Made by a program: the position numbers and the translations under genes
From: an uncultured Verrucomicrobiota bacterium
GTDB taxonomy: Bacteria > Verrucomicrobiota > Kiritimatiellia > RFP12 > UBA3636
Length of the DNA stretch: 33,925 nt
Direction: 5' to 3'
NCBI GenBank assembly: GCA_949285835.1
Contig: CASEAR010000012.1
Coordinates: 1 to 33,925 of the forward strand
In this document: piece by piece, positions 17,306-26,143 of the stretch
Layout of the letters: each line of letters opens with the position of its first letter
Numbering within the stretch: the first letter of the stretch is position 1
Notes under the pieces: model-generated
Database searches by the model: none
What the model was told of the DNA's origin: nothing
The model's input: the letters and a program-made list of their open reading frames with translations, nothing else

Positions 17306-19555
17306 TCAGTCCGAGAGCGGTTTGAGGGCGCGAACCGTGCTTCCCGTGGATCCGGACGTTCCAGCTTCCTCCGTGATCAATGAAAAGGCGGAGCTCTCCC
17401 GGGGCGCTTCAGCTTTGCCGGTGTTTTTTGCGGAATCGGACGCCGGCAGTGGAAGAGATTCGGGCTGCACGAATATTTCGCCTATTTTGTTTCCGGATGC
17501 AATGGTTTCTTCGTATTTTTTCTTCCAGTATTCCGCTTCCTGCGGCATTTTGATCCCGTGTTCGTTTCCTATGCCATTTTCGCAATACTCGGAGAGTATA
17601 AGCATGGCCTGCGGGTCGCCGAGGTTTGCGGCATTGTTGTACCAGATGCGCGCCGCGACGGGAGAAGGCTCGGAGACCACGCCTTCGGAGAAAAGTTCGG
17701 CTCTTGTTTTTGCGGCCTTGATTCGCATGGCGGTGGGAGCGGTGCGGTCGTCGTATATGCGTTTAAGCCACATGTTTGCGGTTGCCGGGTTCTTTTCGAC
17801 TATGCGTCCTTCGAGGTAGAGTTCTGCCAGGAGCATTATGGACATATGGTGTCCGCGGCCGGCCAGCGATTCAAAAGTGCTGAGCAGTTTCTGCGGATCT
17901 CTTGGTACGCCGCGTCCGAGGTGTATGTAATAGGCCAGCCTGTCGGCGGCGTATGTCTGAACCGGCCGCCAGGCGGATGGGTTGTCCACGATTCTGTGCC
18001 AATATGTGATTGCGGCGCGGTCGTTTTCGCTGTTGGAACCGGAGGACTTCGCGATGAGCCAGTCTCCCAGCAGCAGTCCGGCGAAGTAATGTCCATTGGA
18101 GGCTAGCGAGGCAAGCCGTCTCTCCGCTTCCTGCGTGTCCTGTAGCGTATGGATTCCCAGCAGCATGGCATACGTGGTCCAGTAGTTGTCATCCGGGGTA
18201 TTTTCCCGAGTGCCTTGTATCACGCTCAAGGCCGAGGCCATGAGCGCGCCGGCGCGAGCGGGATCTTTTTCGACTCCATTTTTGCCGGAATACGTGAGCA
18301 CTGCGAGGCGCGCTGCCGCATAAGGATTCCTCGGTGCTCCGGCAATGAGCTGCTCGAGAGAGTAGTAATTGACGTTATCGGGCAGGGACTGCGCGGACGA
18401 CACATTCTCTCCGATAATAGAGATTGAATTGTACGATGTGCTGGCCGTTCCCGGCTGCTGTTTGTCGATATATGACATCCACAGGGAGACAGCGGTGCCG
18501 ATTACGATCAGGACCGCGATCAGCAGGATCATTTTCATTGCAGAGATGACGTTCTCGTTTATTGTCCGCACATTTTTGCGTTCTCTGCTGCGTCCTCTGC
18601 GGGAGTGCTTGTGCGATCCACTATGACCGGAATGTTCCCGGGATTCCCTTCTGCGGTGATCGGTCTGCGGGGCTGCCGTCTGGGCGGCGGGGGCGCTGGC
18701 GTGCTCCTCCAACTGTCTGTTTTTGCGTCTTACGCCGAATTTTGCGAGCAGGCTCACAAAGGCATCGTACATTTCGGCACAGTTTGAAAATCCGGATTTG
18801 CCGGAGTAAGTGTCGCTGGCGAACTCAAGTATAGATATCTTGAGCTTTTCGCTTGTTTTCGACGCACACTCGGATTCCTCGGTGATGCGTTCAATGAAAT
18901 GTGCCGCGGCGATGACGTCGGATTCCATGCGTTCCGGATTTTCTTCGGCGTCGACGGCGGAAGGAATTTTCGCAATGAAGCCTTTGGGCTGGTGTTTCCG
19001 AACCATTGCCACCGAATCAAAATCTCCGCAAAACGCAAGTCTGGCTTTGTGCATAGCGCTGAGAGCGTCGAGAATGTCCGCGATCAAAATATCACGGTCT
19101 GCGGGGGACATTTTTCCATTTGCTGCATTGATGAACTCCCCGGCAGTATAGTACACCGGCAAATCTCCGGGGCTGCTTTCAATTTCCTCTTTTGACGCGA
19201 GTGCGGTTTTAAAATAAGCCGCAGTGACGCCCGGCGAGTATTCGGAACGTATCCAGAATATGCCGTCAGTTGTCCCTGATGCGAAGAATTTCATAACGCA
19301 CGGTGTCTGCAGCGCAGACATTCGCTTTACAATATTCGGAGCTTCCTCCGGAGTGCACATGGAGTCTGCCGTCAGGACATGAAGTCTGTAGATATGGTTT
19401 GTGGTGCCGAAAAACACAGAATAGACTTCGCCGAAGGTATCGCTTCCGGCAAATTTTATAACCGTATGTTTTCCGAGCACAGTGCCGCTTTTCAGCGTTT
19501 GCTCCGGACGGCTGGTTGCCGCCGGGCTTACGGGGTTCACCTGTTCATGAGTCAT
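17306..19555 (-). CDS. Membrane pseudokinase with C-terminal Sel1 repeats
   Basis: A 749-residue protein in three parts. Residues about 25-275 look like a eukaryote-type protein kinase fold: a glycine-rich loop GSDTFGEVYSVF, then YRLHVL where an AxKxL lysine strand is expected. The catalytic-loop position reads FCGDFDSVAMV, lacking HRD, the following Lys and Asn, and no DFG is seen. This suggests a pseudokinase. After a Ser/Arg/His-rich, very basic linker comes one membrane span at about 342-363 (MILLIAVLIVIGTAVSLWM). Residues about 395-700 hold Sel1-type repeats such as YAAARLAVLTYSGKNGVEKD, LGRGVPRDPQKLLSTFESLA and LAELYLEGRIVEKNPATANM. The predicted topology puts the kinase-like part in the cytoplasm and the Sel1 part outside. 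It lies 40 nt downstream of secA and is probably co-transcribed. The role is unknown; binding of partners or envelope sensing are guesses. Confidence 0.75.
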   Translation of the reverse strand: MTHEQVNPVSPAATSRPEQTLKSGTVLGKHTVIKFAGSDTFGEVYSVFFGTTNHIYRLHVLTADSMCTPEEAPNIVKRMSALQTPCVMKFFASGTTDGIFWIRSEYSPGVTAAYFKTALASKEEIESSPGDLPVYYTAGEFINAANGKMSPADRDILIADILDALSAMHKARLAFCGDFDSVAMVRKHQPKGFIAKIPSAVDAEENPERMESDVIAAAHFIERITEESECASKTSEKLKISILEFASDTYSGKSGFSNCAEMYDAFVSLLAKFGVRRKNRQLEEHASAPAAQTAAPQTDHRRRESREHSGHSGSHKHSRRGRSRERKNVRTINENVISAMKMILLIAVLIVIGTAVSLWMSYIDKQQPGTASTSYNSISIIGENVSSAQSLPDNVNYYSLEQLIAGAPRNPYAAARLAVLTYSGKNGVEKDPARAGALMASALSVIQGTRENTPDDNYWTTYAMLLGIHTLQDTQEAERRLASLASNGHYFAGLLLGDWLIAKSSGSNSENDRAAITYWHRIVDNPSAWRPVQTYAADRLAYYIHLGRGVPRDPQKLLSTFESLAGRGHHMSIMLLAELYLEGRIVEKNPATANMWLKRIYDDRTAPTAMRIKAAKTRAELFSEGVVSEPSPVAARIWYNNAANLGDPQAMLILSEYCENGIGNEHGIKMPQEAEYWKKKYEETIASGNKIGEIFVQPESLPLPASDSAKNTGKAEAPRESSAFSLITEEAGTSGSTGSTVRALKPLSD

Positions 19556-19595
19556 GTCAAAAGGACCCGTGTTTTAGGGTTTTATTTTAACTGAG

Positions 19596-22500
19596 TTACT
19601 GGTCTGCGCCGCAGCATTTTTTGTATTTTTTTCCGCTTCCGCATGGGCACGGGTCGTTGCGCCCGACTTTGGGTATTTGAGTCTTTGCTGTCGAGGACGA
19701 CGAAGCTGTCTTGCGTTCTGCCATAGCCATGGCTCTGGAGAAGCTGTCCGAACCAGTCGGCTCGCGCGCGGAGGCGGACTGTCTGGGTGCCTGTTCATGA
19801 GCGGCGGAATCGCTTCTGTTTGTCATAAGTCTGCGAGATGAAGCGAGGCGCGCCACAAACGTCTGCATGGATTCGAGCGAAGTGGTCGATCTGAAAACAG
19901 AAGTCGCTATGTTGAGTTTGATTTTGGCCATGAGCGCTTCGAACATGGTGAACGCTTCGCGTTTGTATTCCACGAGGGGATCCCTTTGGCCGTAGGCGCG
20001 CAGGCGCACGGAGTCCCTGAGTTCGTCCATCGAACGCAGGTACTGCTGCCATTCGGTGTCTATTGACCTGAGCAGCACGTACCTTTCCAGGTCGGCAAGG
20101 CGCTCCTGATTTTCTACGGAGCATTTGAGTTCGTAAGCGTCCTCTATCTGCTTGAAAATTATCTCGCAGGCCTGCTCGGGATTGCCTTTGCATTCCTTGA
20201 GGTCATCCGGTTTAAGGGGGACAGGGAACACGCTTGCCGCCCATTGCGCCAGTTCTTCGGGGCGGGAATCGCGCTCGGTGGGAAGATAGTCCTCGCATTG
20301 CGAGAGCACGAGGTCGTGCATGACGTCCAGGACGGTGCCGTGAATATCGTCGCTGGAGAGTATTTCCGAACGGAACGAATAGACGACTTCGCGCTGCTTG
20401 TTCATCACGTTGTCGTATTCGAGCGTTCGTTTGCGTATGGAGAAATTCTGCTGTTCAACTTTGCGCTGGGCGGTTTCTATCGAACGGTTGAGCATGCTGT
20501 GCTCAATGGGCTCATTCTCCTGATACCCGATTCTGAGCATTAGGTTGGAGATGCGGTTCGAGCCGAATATGCGCATGAGCGAATCTTCGAGCGACACGTA
20601 GAAGCGCGACGATCCCGGGTCTCCCTGTCTGGCGCAGCGTCCGCGCAATTGCCTGTCTATTCGTCTTGACTCATGGCGCTCCGAACCTATGACCCTGAGT
20701 CCGCACGGCTTCTCAATGAGGAGGTCTCGCAGTGTTTTCTTTTGTCCCGGCGGTGTTTCAGAAAGCGTGATCTGCGATTCTATGAGGTCGCGCGGCATCC
20801 ACACCACGCCCTCGCCGAGTTTTATGTCAGTGCCGCGTCCTGCCATGTTTGTAGCGATGGTCACAGCGCCCTTTTGTCCTGCGAGGGCGACTATTTCAGC
20901 CTCTCTGGCATGGTTTTTTGCATTGAGCACGTTATGCGGGATGCCGGCCCGCGTAAACATTCTTGAGAGAAGTTCGGATGTTTCCACCGCCACCGTTCCG
21001 ACGAGGACGGGCTGGCCGTTGCGGTGGCACTCCTTGACCTCCTCCGTGATGGCGTTGAACTTTTCACGCTGCGTGCGGTACATAAGATCGTTGGAATCAA
21101 CGCGTCGGATGGGGCGGTTTGTCGGTATGACGACGACGTCGAGTTTGTAAATGTCGTTGAATTCAGAAGCTTCCGTCTCCGCAGTGCCTGTCATGCCTGC
21201 CAGTTTATCGTACATCCTGAAGTAGTTCTGGATGGTGATGGTGGCAAGAGTCTGAGTCTCTCTCTCGATCTGGACGCCTTCTTTGGCTTCGACAGCCTGG
21301 TGAAGTCCGTCGGACCAGCGGCGTCCGGGCAGTATGCGGCCTGTGAACTCATCGACAATGAGCACTTTGTTGTCCATGACGACGTAGTCGGTGTCCTTTT
21401 CGTAGAGACAGTAGGCTTTGATAAGCTGATCGACGTTCTGTATGCGTTCACTCCTTTCCGCGAACATTGTCTGCAATTCCTGCCGCCGTTTCATTCGTTC
21501 CTCATGCGGAAGGCCTTCGGCATCTATGGCCGCCATGGCGGTGACGATGTCGGGGATCACAAACATTTCCGGGTCGGAGGGGTTGAGCTCAGCGCATCCA
21601 CGGTCCGTCAGCGACGCTTCACGAGTCCTTTCGTCTATTGTGAAGAAAAGCTCTTCCCGGAATTCCCTTGCTTCCTGCTTGTGCATTTCCGTCAGCATCA
21701 TGCTTTCCACATCCTCGTGGAGTTTGCGTATCTCGGGATTCTCCATCATAGAGAGGAAGCGCTTGCTTTTCGGCATTCCGTGGTATACCTGAAACAGGTA
21801 TTTCATTGAGTTGTCGCGGTCGTTGCCTTCAATGGCTTTTGCGGCCTTGTCCAGAAGTTCGTCGATTTTCTGGAGCTGCCTTTTGTAAAGACGCTCGACT
21901 TTGGGCTGAAGCGTTGAGTACTGATGTGTGGATACGGCAGCCGGGCCTGATATGATAAGCGGGGTTCTGGCTTCGTCGATAAGTATGGAATCAACTTCGT
22001 CGATTATGGCGAAATAGTGTCCGCGCTGCACCTGCTCCTGCGGATGCGTGGCCATCCCGTTGTCTCTGAGGTAGTCGAAACCGAATTCCGAGTTTGTTCC
22101 GTATGTGATGTCGCATGCATACTGCTCGCGCCGCTGTGCAGGGGTCATGGTATTTTGTATGCATCCCACAGTGAGACCGAGCCAGACGAATATCTGGCCT
22201 ACCCACTGAGAGTCTCGGAGTGCGAGGTAGTCGTTGACCGTAACAAGGTGGACGTTTTTGCCGGACAAGGCATTCAGGTAGAGCGGGAGCGTGGCTACGA
22301 GTGTTTTTCCCTCGCCGGTTTGCATTTCGGCGATTTTGCCTTTGTGCAGCACGATGCCTCCCATGAGCTGCACGTCAAACGGCACCATTTCCCATGTGAG
22401 GATGTGTCCGCAGACTTCGAACTGCATCCCGCACATCCGCCGGCAACAGTTTTTGACTACGGCGAACGCCTCGCACATTATGTCGTCGAGAGTTTCGCCT

Positions 22501-22661
22501 TTCGTAATCCGTTCTTTGAATTCAAGAGTCTTTGCCCTGAGTTGGCTGTCCGTGAGGGACTGGTATTGCCTGTCGAATTCATTTATTGCGGCCACAAACG
22601 GCCTGAGCCGTTTTATGTCGCGTGAATTTTTTGTGCCGAAAATTTTTTCAAAGATATTCAT
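19596..22661 (-). CDS. secA: Preprotein translocase ATPase SecA
   Basis: Motor that pushes unfolded proteins through SecYEG, driven by ATP, at the cytoplasmic membrane. The 1021-residue product has NBD1 with MQTGEGKT (Walker A) and [19 protein letters not shown] (Walker B), the preprotein-crosslinking region, NBD2 with [18 protein letters not shown] and the arginine-rich [20 protein letters not shown] followed by [18 protein letters not shown]. The C-terminal zinc/SecB-binding tail contains [17 protein letters not shown]. It is about 120 residues longer than E. coli SecA, with insertions partly in NBD1 and a Ser-rich linker before the tail. The ATG at 22661 has no clear Shine-Dalgarno. First gene of the operon secA-pseudokinase-HAD-miaA-radC. 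Confidence 0.97.
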   Translation of the reverse strand: MNIFEKIFGTKNSRDIKRLRPFVAAINEFDRQYQSLTDSQLRAKTLEFKERITKGETLDDIMCEAFAVVKNCCRRMCGMQFEVCGHILTWEMVPFDVQLMGGIVLHKGKIAEMQTGEGKTLVATLPLYLNALSGKNVHLVTVNDYLALRDSQWVGQIFVWLGLTVGCIQNTMTPAQRREQYACDITYGTNSEFGFDYLRDNGMATHPQEQVQRGHYFAIIDEVDSILIDEARTPLIISGPAAVSTHQYSTLQPKVERLYKRQLQKIDELLDKAAKAIEGNDRDNSMKYLFQVYHGMPKSKRFLSMMENPEIRKLHEDVESMMLTEMHKQEAREFREELFFTIDERTREASLTDRGCAELNPSDPEMFVIPDIVTAMAAIDAEGLPHEERMKRRQELQTMFAERSERIQNVDQLIKAYCLYEKDTDYVVMDNKVLIVDEFTGRILPGRRWSDGLHQAVEAKEGVQIERETQTLATITIQNYFRMYDKLAGMTGTAETEASEFNDIYKLDVVVIPTNRPIRRVDSNDLMYRTQREKFNAITEEVKECHRNGQPVLVGTVAVETSELLSRMFTRAGIPHNVLNAKNHAREAEIVALAGQKGAVTIATNMAGRGTDIKLGEGVVWMPRDLIESQITLSETPPGQKKTLRDLLIEKPCGLRVIGSERHESRRIDRQLRGRCARQGDPGSSRFYVSLEDSLMRIFGSNRISNLMLRIGYQENEPIEHSMLNRSIETAQRKVEQQNFSIRKRTLEYDNVMNKQREVVYSFRSEILSSDDIHGTVLDVMHDLVLSQCEDYLPTERDSRPEELAQWAASVFPVPLKPDDLKECKGNPEQACEIIFKQIEDAYELKCSVENQERLADLERYVLLRSIDTEWQQYLRSMDELRDSVRLRAYGQRDPLVEYKREAFTMFEALMAKIKLNIATSVFRSTTSLESMQTFVARLASSRRLMTNRSDSAAHEQAPRQSASAREPTGSDSFSRAMAMAERKTASSSSTAKTQIPKVGRNDPCPCGSGKKYKKCCGADQ

Positions 22662-22726
22662 TTCATGCCCGAGATATTGTTTGCGCAGAACAAGAACACC
22701 GCTCCAGCATGGGAAGACACGGAGCG

Positions 22727-22756
22727 TTTATACTCAAATCTGGCGTCTACTGTCGT
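22727..22756 (-). promoter_or_regulatory. Candidate promoter of the secA operon
   Basis: On the minus strand ACGACA (22751-22756) and TATAAA (22727-22732) are 18 nt apart; the -10 box matches at five of six, the -35 at four. The leader would be about 60 nt. It lies at the border of the decayed repeat region, so the repeats upstream may have replaced older control sequence. Confidence 0.45.
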
Positions 22757-22830
22757 GAACGCAATGTCGGCGGCGATGATATCAGAAAAAAACGCCTCCT
22801 GCAACACGGGCGTCCAGCGTTGAGGACCCG

Positions 22831-23060
22831 ATTCCGCAATTTGTTCCGTACTCCCTGGCGTTTCAGCTGCCGGATATAAGCCTGTTCGTCTGGTTTTCCG
22901 TCAGCTTCAGTACCAGCGGGACGTCTTTTTTCTGTGTCCGCAGGTTGTTTTAACCGTGGCATGCCGTATAGCGGAAAACAAGCTCTTTCTTCGGCTCTGT
23001 TCTGCGTGGGACGACAGGACGGTATGGAGCTTAGCTTCGGTTTACGCGGGTCGGCCGCCG
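22831..23060 (+). repeat. Repeat R1, plus-strand copy (inverted pair with 24339-24580)
   Basis: This segment is collinear, over about 230 nt, with the reverse complement of 24339-24580. The first part is moderately similar (shared CAATTTGTTC and GGCGTTTCA, then CAGGTTG). The last 64 nt (22997-23060 against 24402-24339) differ at only three positions. The LacI-like reading frame enters it: translated in that frame it gives NKLFLRLCSAWDDRTVWSL, nearly the same as the other copy, so that part of the LacI product comes from the repeat. Confidence 0.8.
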
Positions 23061-23738
23061 CCGTGGAGGGTCGACGGTCTGTTTGTGGTTTCGAGGCTGG
23101 ATGCTGATGCGATTGTGCCGATTGACGCCTCCGGGATACCGTACGTCACAATAAACGCTCCGAGCGGAAAGAACGGGGCTTCAGTGATGTTTGATGATGC
23201 GCAGGGCGCCCGTTTAGCGCTGGAATACCTCTATGAACTCGGGCACAGGAACATCGCCTATGCGGATTCAAGCTCCCCGGACGACGTGTCGAACCACGTG
23301 TCTCTTTCCGTGCGCCGCGAGGCGTATTGCGAATTTATGCGCGGCGCGGGGCTCTCTCCGATGCTTTTTTCGGAACCGAGCACGATGTCGGACCCTGCGG
23401 GAGCTCTGCGCCGTATTACCGGCAGCGGTGCAACGGCAGTGCTCACGTACTATCATCATTCGGCGGTAAGGCTGGTGTATGCGGCGGCGGAGGCCGGGGT
23501 GAACGTGCCGCTTGATTTATCTGTGGTTTGCTTCAATGATGCGTACGGACTAGACTTCCATGTTCCGTCCATGACTGCGGTGGCGCTGCCGTACAATATG
23601 GCGGGGAAAAAAGCGGCTGAAATGATGCTGGGATTTATACGGGGGCCGGCGCCGGCGGAAAGGCATCTGCTGCTGCATGAATCGCTGCATACGCGCGGCA
23701 GCACCGCTCCGGTGCGAAATTCGGCCGTTCGCGGGTAA
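22956..23738 (+). pseudogene. LacI/GalR-family regulator fragment, ligand-binding domain only
   Basis: The frame from a GTG at 22956 encodes 260 residues. From about residue 38 (RVDGLFVVSRL) it reads as the periplasmic-binding-like domain of LacI-family repressors: ARLALEYLYELGHRNIAYAD, then a region ending GATAVLTYYHHSAVRLVYAA, LSVVCFND, and MTAVALPYNMAGKKAAEMML. The N-terminal helix-turn-helix and first half of the domain are absent. Upstream sequence in this frame hits a stop at 22821 and no HTH is seen. The first 35 residues are translated from repeat R1, and the LacI similarity begins exactly at the repeat border. No ribosome-binding site is apparent. I read it as a repressor gene truncated by the repeat. 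Less likely, it is a domesticated ligand-binding protein. Confidence 0.6.
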
Positions 23739-24338
23739 TCCGCGGCGGATAAGGAGATATTTGCAGCCGGGTGTTTGCTCCGCAGAGAACAACTGCGACA
23801 TTCTTTGGGAAGTGTTCTGCGCAAATGCGCGGAACTGATGCTGGCGGATCCTTTCTGATTTAAGTCCTAACTGGTCTTTACAGCTGCCGCCGTCGGGTCT
23901 TCGACCGAAAAGTGCGCGAAAAACCGGTTGGAAAACGGCGAGACCGGACGCAGAATCCTGCCATTTGCAAACAGAAACGTTGTGAGTTCCATTGACATAT
24001 GCCGTGGATTGGGACGATGCAGACGGATGTACTGGAGCGGCGAAACACAGAATCGTTTTCTCAAAAACAGTCGGCAGTTCCACCAGGCGTCGTTCTGCGC
24101 AAATGCGCTGCAGATCGGTCTGACATAATCCGGAACTCTGCGGCCGTCAATGCGACCCGCCCCCGCCGCCAGCTGGGCGTAAAAAACGGACTCTGAGCTT
24201 CTTCTTTGCATGGAAGACACGCAGAACAGAAGAATCCGGGATGAAGACGGAAATCTGAGCCACGGATACGCATCCGCGGCGCCTGTTTAAGACGCCTCGG
24301 CGCAGCGCCGCATAATGCGGAGATTACGGCTTCGCCGC
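23739..24338. other. Gene-poor stretch with short repeats
   Basis: Apart from the AraC-like remnant there is no convincing gene. The 17-mer GTTCTGCGCAAATGCGC occurs twice in the same direction, near 23814 and near 24092, flanking most of the remnant; its inner part is almost palindromic. Frames on both strands are short, overlapping and unlike known proteins. Confidence 0.5.
23867..24220 (-). pseudogene. Probable decayed AraC-family regulator, DNA-binding end
   Basis: On the minus strand a 117-codon frame contains CRLFLRKRFCVSPLQYIRLHR, which is much like the end of the first helix-turn-helix of AraC proteins. It also contains SPFSNRFFAHF, like the start of their second HTH (GFSNxxYFxRxF). 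The spacing between these is about right, but the sequence between and after is poor and the second helix lacks its usual continuation. Further upstream on the same strand (about 24510-24630) another frame gives GRELYPQTFYPVHQF, reminiscent of an AraC sensor domain, interrupted by repeat R1. The whole would match a gene of about 800 nt broken by the repeat and by frame changes. No start or full frame survives. Confidence 0.35.
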
Positions 24339-24580
24339 CGGCGGCCGACCCGCGTAAACCGAAGCCAAGCTCCATACCGCCCTGTTGTCCCACGCAGAAC
24401 AGCGCTGAAGGAACAGCTTGTTTTTCTGCCATACGGCACATATTGCCACGATTAAGGCAACCTGTTAAAAAGGACTCCCTCACATACTGGAGCCGACGTA
24501 GGGCCTAGCAAACAGGTATATCCTGCAGATGAAACGCCGAGGAGCGCAGAACAAATTGGTGAACCGGATAAAATGTCTGC
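24339..24580 (-). repeat. Repeat R1, minus-strand copy
   Basis: Inverted partner of 22831-23060. Small differences include a few extra bases after GTGGCA and a missing stretch before CAGGTTG. In the LacI-equivalent frame it reads NKLFLQRCSAWDNRAVWSLA then meets a stop, so it is not coding here. The two arms enclose about 1.28 kb that contain the LacI fragment and the AraC remnant. Confidence 0.8.
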
Positions 24581-24726
24581 GGGTACAGTTCGCGGCCTTC
24601 AAATTGAAGATGTGACAGAGAATGAGAACATCTGGTACGTTCTCATGTGATGTTTCCTTCCTGCGTGGATCTTGTTGCAGCTTCCATTTTAGCAGAAAGC
24701 GAAGCATCGCTGTTGCTCAGGAATGA

Positions 24727-24824
24727 TCTGCCCGCATGGCGGCAATGCGGCTGCGTCTCTTTGGGGCGTTTTTTTTATGGCTGCAATTCTTCCTTTGTAC
24801 ATGGACGCTGCATTCTGCAACTTT
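24727..24824 (+). repeat. Repeat R2, copy A (direct pair with 28937-29036)
   Basis: Shares TCTGCCCGCATGGCGGCAAT at its start and CATTCTGCAACTTT at its end with the copy at 28937-29036; the middle is similar with point changes and small gaps. On the minus strand the sequence reads like the start of a small gene: AAAGGAAG, then ATA in place of ATG, then codons for KKNAPK and RIAAMRAD followed by a stop. It ends 28 nt before the -35 box of the histidine kinase promoter. Confidence 0.85.
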
Positions 24825-24852
24825 CACTGTGATGTGTGACGCATTGGCGCGG

Positions 24853-24881
24853 TTGACAAAATGTCGCATTCTGGATAGCAT
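24853..24881 (+). promoter_or_regulatory. Promoter of the two-component operon with overlapping inverted repeat
   Basis: TTGACA (24853-24858), a perfect -35 box, is 17 nt from TAGCAT (24876-24881). The -10 box is exactly the six-base spacer of a perfect inverted repeat, TCTGGA and TCCAGA (24870-24887), a likely repressor or autoregulator site. CGCGGTTGAC, which contains part of the -35 box, recurs 45 nt downstream at 24893-24902. Confidence 0.65.
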
Positions 24882-24931
24882 TCCAGACGTAACGCGGTTG
24901 ACTTTTGTTTCATTTATTTCGGGGGATTGTC

Positions 24932-26143
24932 ATGGGGCAGTCGAATTTTCTGGAAAAGCTGGTTTCGAAAATGAACCGTCTGGATTCAGAAAGTCTCCAG
25001 ACGCAGTTTTTGAATCTTGTGCATGAACGCGGACTGCTGGAAACGATATTTCAGGCGATACAGGAAGGCGTGATTGTCGTGGCGTCCGACAGCAGCATCT
25101 ATTACGCCAACCGGGCTGCGGAGACAATGCTGGGTTTTGAGTTTTCCCGTATGCGCGGGCATCCTATTGCGCGTTATATGCCTGACGTGGAATGGGACAA
25201 ACTCGCCCGGATGGATGAGGACGAATGGACGAAACTTTCACGCAGCGAAATTGAGGTTTTTTATCCCGTTCACAGAATTTTAAGCATGTATGCCGTGCCC
25301 ATGGACGAGGATCTTGCGGACGGCCCGTGCGTGGTGGCCATTCTGCGGGATGTTACACGGGAGCGGGAGGACGAGGCCGAATTTGTGGAGACGGAGCGGA
25401 TGCGCGCCGTGCGGATCCTTGCGGCCAGCATAGCGCATGAAATCGGCAATCCGCTGAATGCTCTGGGGATACATCTTCAGTTGCTGGGCAGGGAGGTGAG
25501 CGGTCTGCCGGAGGGCGAACGGGAGAGACTTGGCGAGCTGGTGGACATTGCGCGCGGCGAGGTCTCCAGACTCGATCTCATAATCTCCAAGTTTCTCCGC
25601 GCTTTGCGTCCGAGCAATCCGGATCTTGTTCCGTGCGATATCACCGAGGTGCTGTCGGAGTCGCTTCAGGTGATGAAGAGCGATATAGAGGAGCACAGGA
25701 TCAAAGTCTCGGTTAAGCAAAGCTCCTCCATCCCGAAGGTCATGGCGGACGCTCAGCAGATGAAACAGGTCTTTTTCAATGTGATAAAGAATGCCATTCA
25801 GGCCATGCACGACAGCGGAACGCTTGAAATTTCGATATCGGCCGACGATCGGGACCTGACTATATCGTTCCGTGATTCCGGATCTGGAATGACCGAGGAC
25901 GGTTTGAGAAAGATGTTTGAGCCATTCGCTACCAGCAAGGCCAAGGGGAATGGCCTCGGGCTGGCCATTGTGGACCGCATAGTGCGCGATCACGGCGGCA
26001 GAATCGACGTGTCGAGCAGATCCGGCGCCGGAACCGTGTTCAGCGTTGTTCTTCCGCTTGCAAACCGGCGTGCAAGAATGCTCGCCCCGACGGATCGGGA
26101 CCGCGCCCGCGGGGATTCGCACGGAGACTGGAGCCTGCAATGA
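24932..26143 (+). CDS. PAS-domain sensor histidine kinase (NtrB-like)
   Basis: Predicted to sense an unknown internal signal and phosphorylate the next gene's product. The 403-residue protein has no membrane segment, so it is cytoplasmic. The order is: a short N-terminal helix, a PAS domain at about 35-145 (ETIFQAIQEGVIVVASDSSI, FVETERMRAVRIL after it), HisKA with the H-box SIAHEIGNPLNAL (His169), then the ATPase with NVIKNAIQAM (N-box), DSGSGM (G1), FEPFATSKAKGNGLGLAIV (F and G2). This is the NtrB/AtoS/ZraS type of arrangement. The ATG at 24932 has GGGGG at good spacing; an upstream TTG is less likely. It overlaps the regulator gene by ATGA. The name ntrB is not used because there is no glnA nearby. 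Confidence 0.9.
   Translation: MGQSNFLEKLVSKMNRLDSESLQTQFLNLVHERGLLETIFQAIQEGVIVVASDSSIYYANRAAETMLGFEFSRMRGHPIARYMPDVEWDKLARMDEDEWTKLSRSEIEVFYPVHRILSMYAVPMDEDLADGPCVVAILRDVTREREDEAEFVETERMRAVRILAASIAHEIGNPLNALGIHLQLLGREVSGLPEGERERLGELVDIARGEVSRLDLIISKFLRALRPSNPDLVPCDITEVLSESLQVMKSDIEEHRIKVSVKQSSSIPKVMADAQQMKQVFFNVIKNAIQAMHDSGTLEISISADDRDLTISFRDSGSGMTEDGLRKMFEPFATSKAKGNGLGLAIVDRIVRDHGGRIDVSSRSGAGTVFSVVLPLANRRARMLAPTDRDRARGDSHGDWSLQ

Noticed and set aside
22780..22822. Possible terminator on the minus strand (GGCG followed by a T-run)
   Set aside because: The T-run is good, but the stem is only four to five pairs with a long loop, and no gene on that strand would need it.
22747..22962. 71-codon basic frame on the minus strand upstream of secA
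   Set aside because: It lies in repeat R1 sequence, has no domain, and the candidate secA promoter abuts its end.
24840..24870. Possible sigma54 promoter (TTGGCGCGG...) before the histidine kinase
   Set aside because: The spacing and the -12 GC element do not fit the consensus, while a good sigma70 promoter overlaps it.
25280..26140. Open frame of 286 codons on the minus strand
   Set aside because: Antisense to the histidine kinase; no domain and biased composition.
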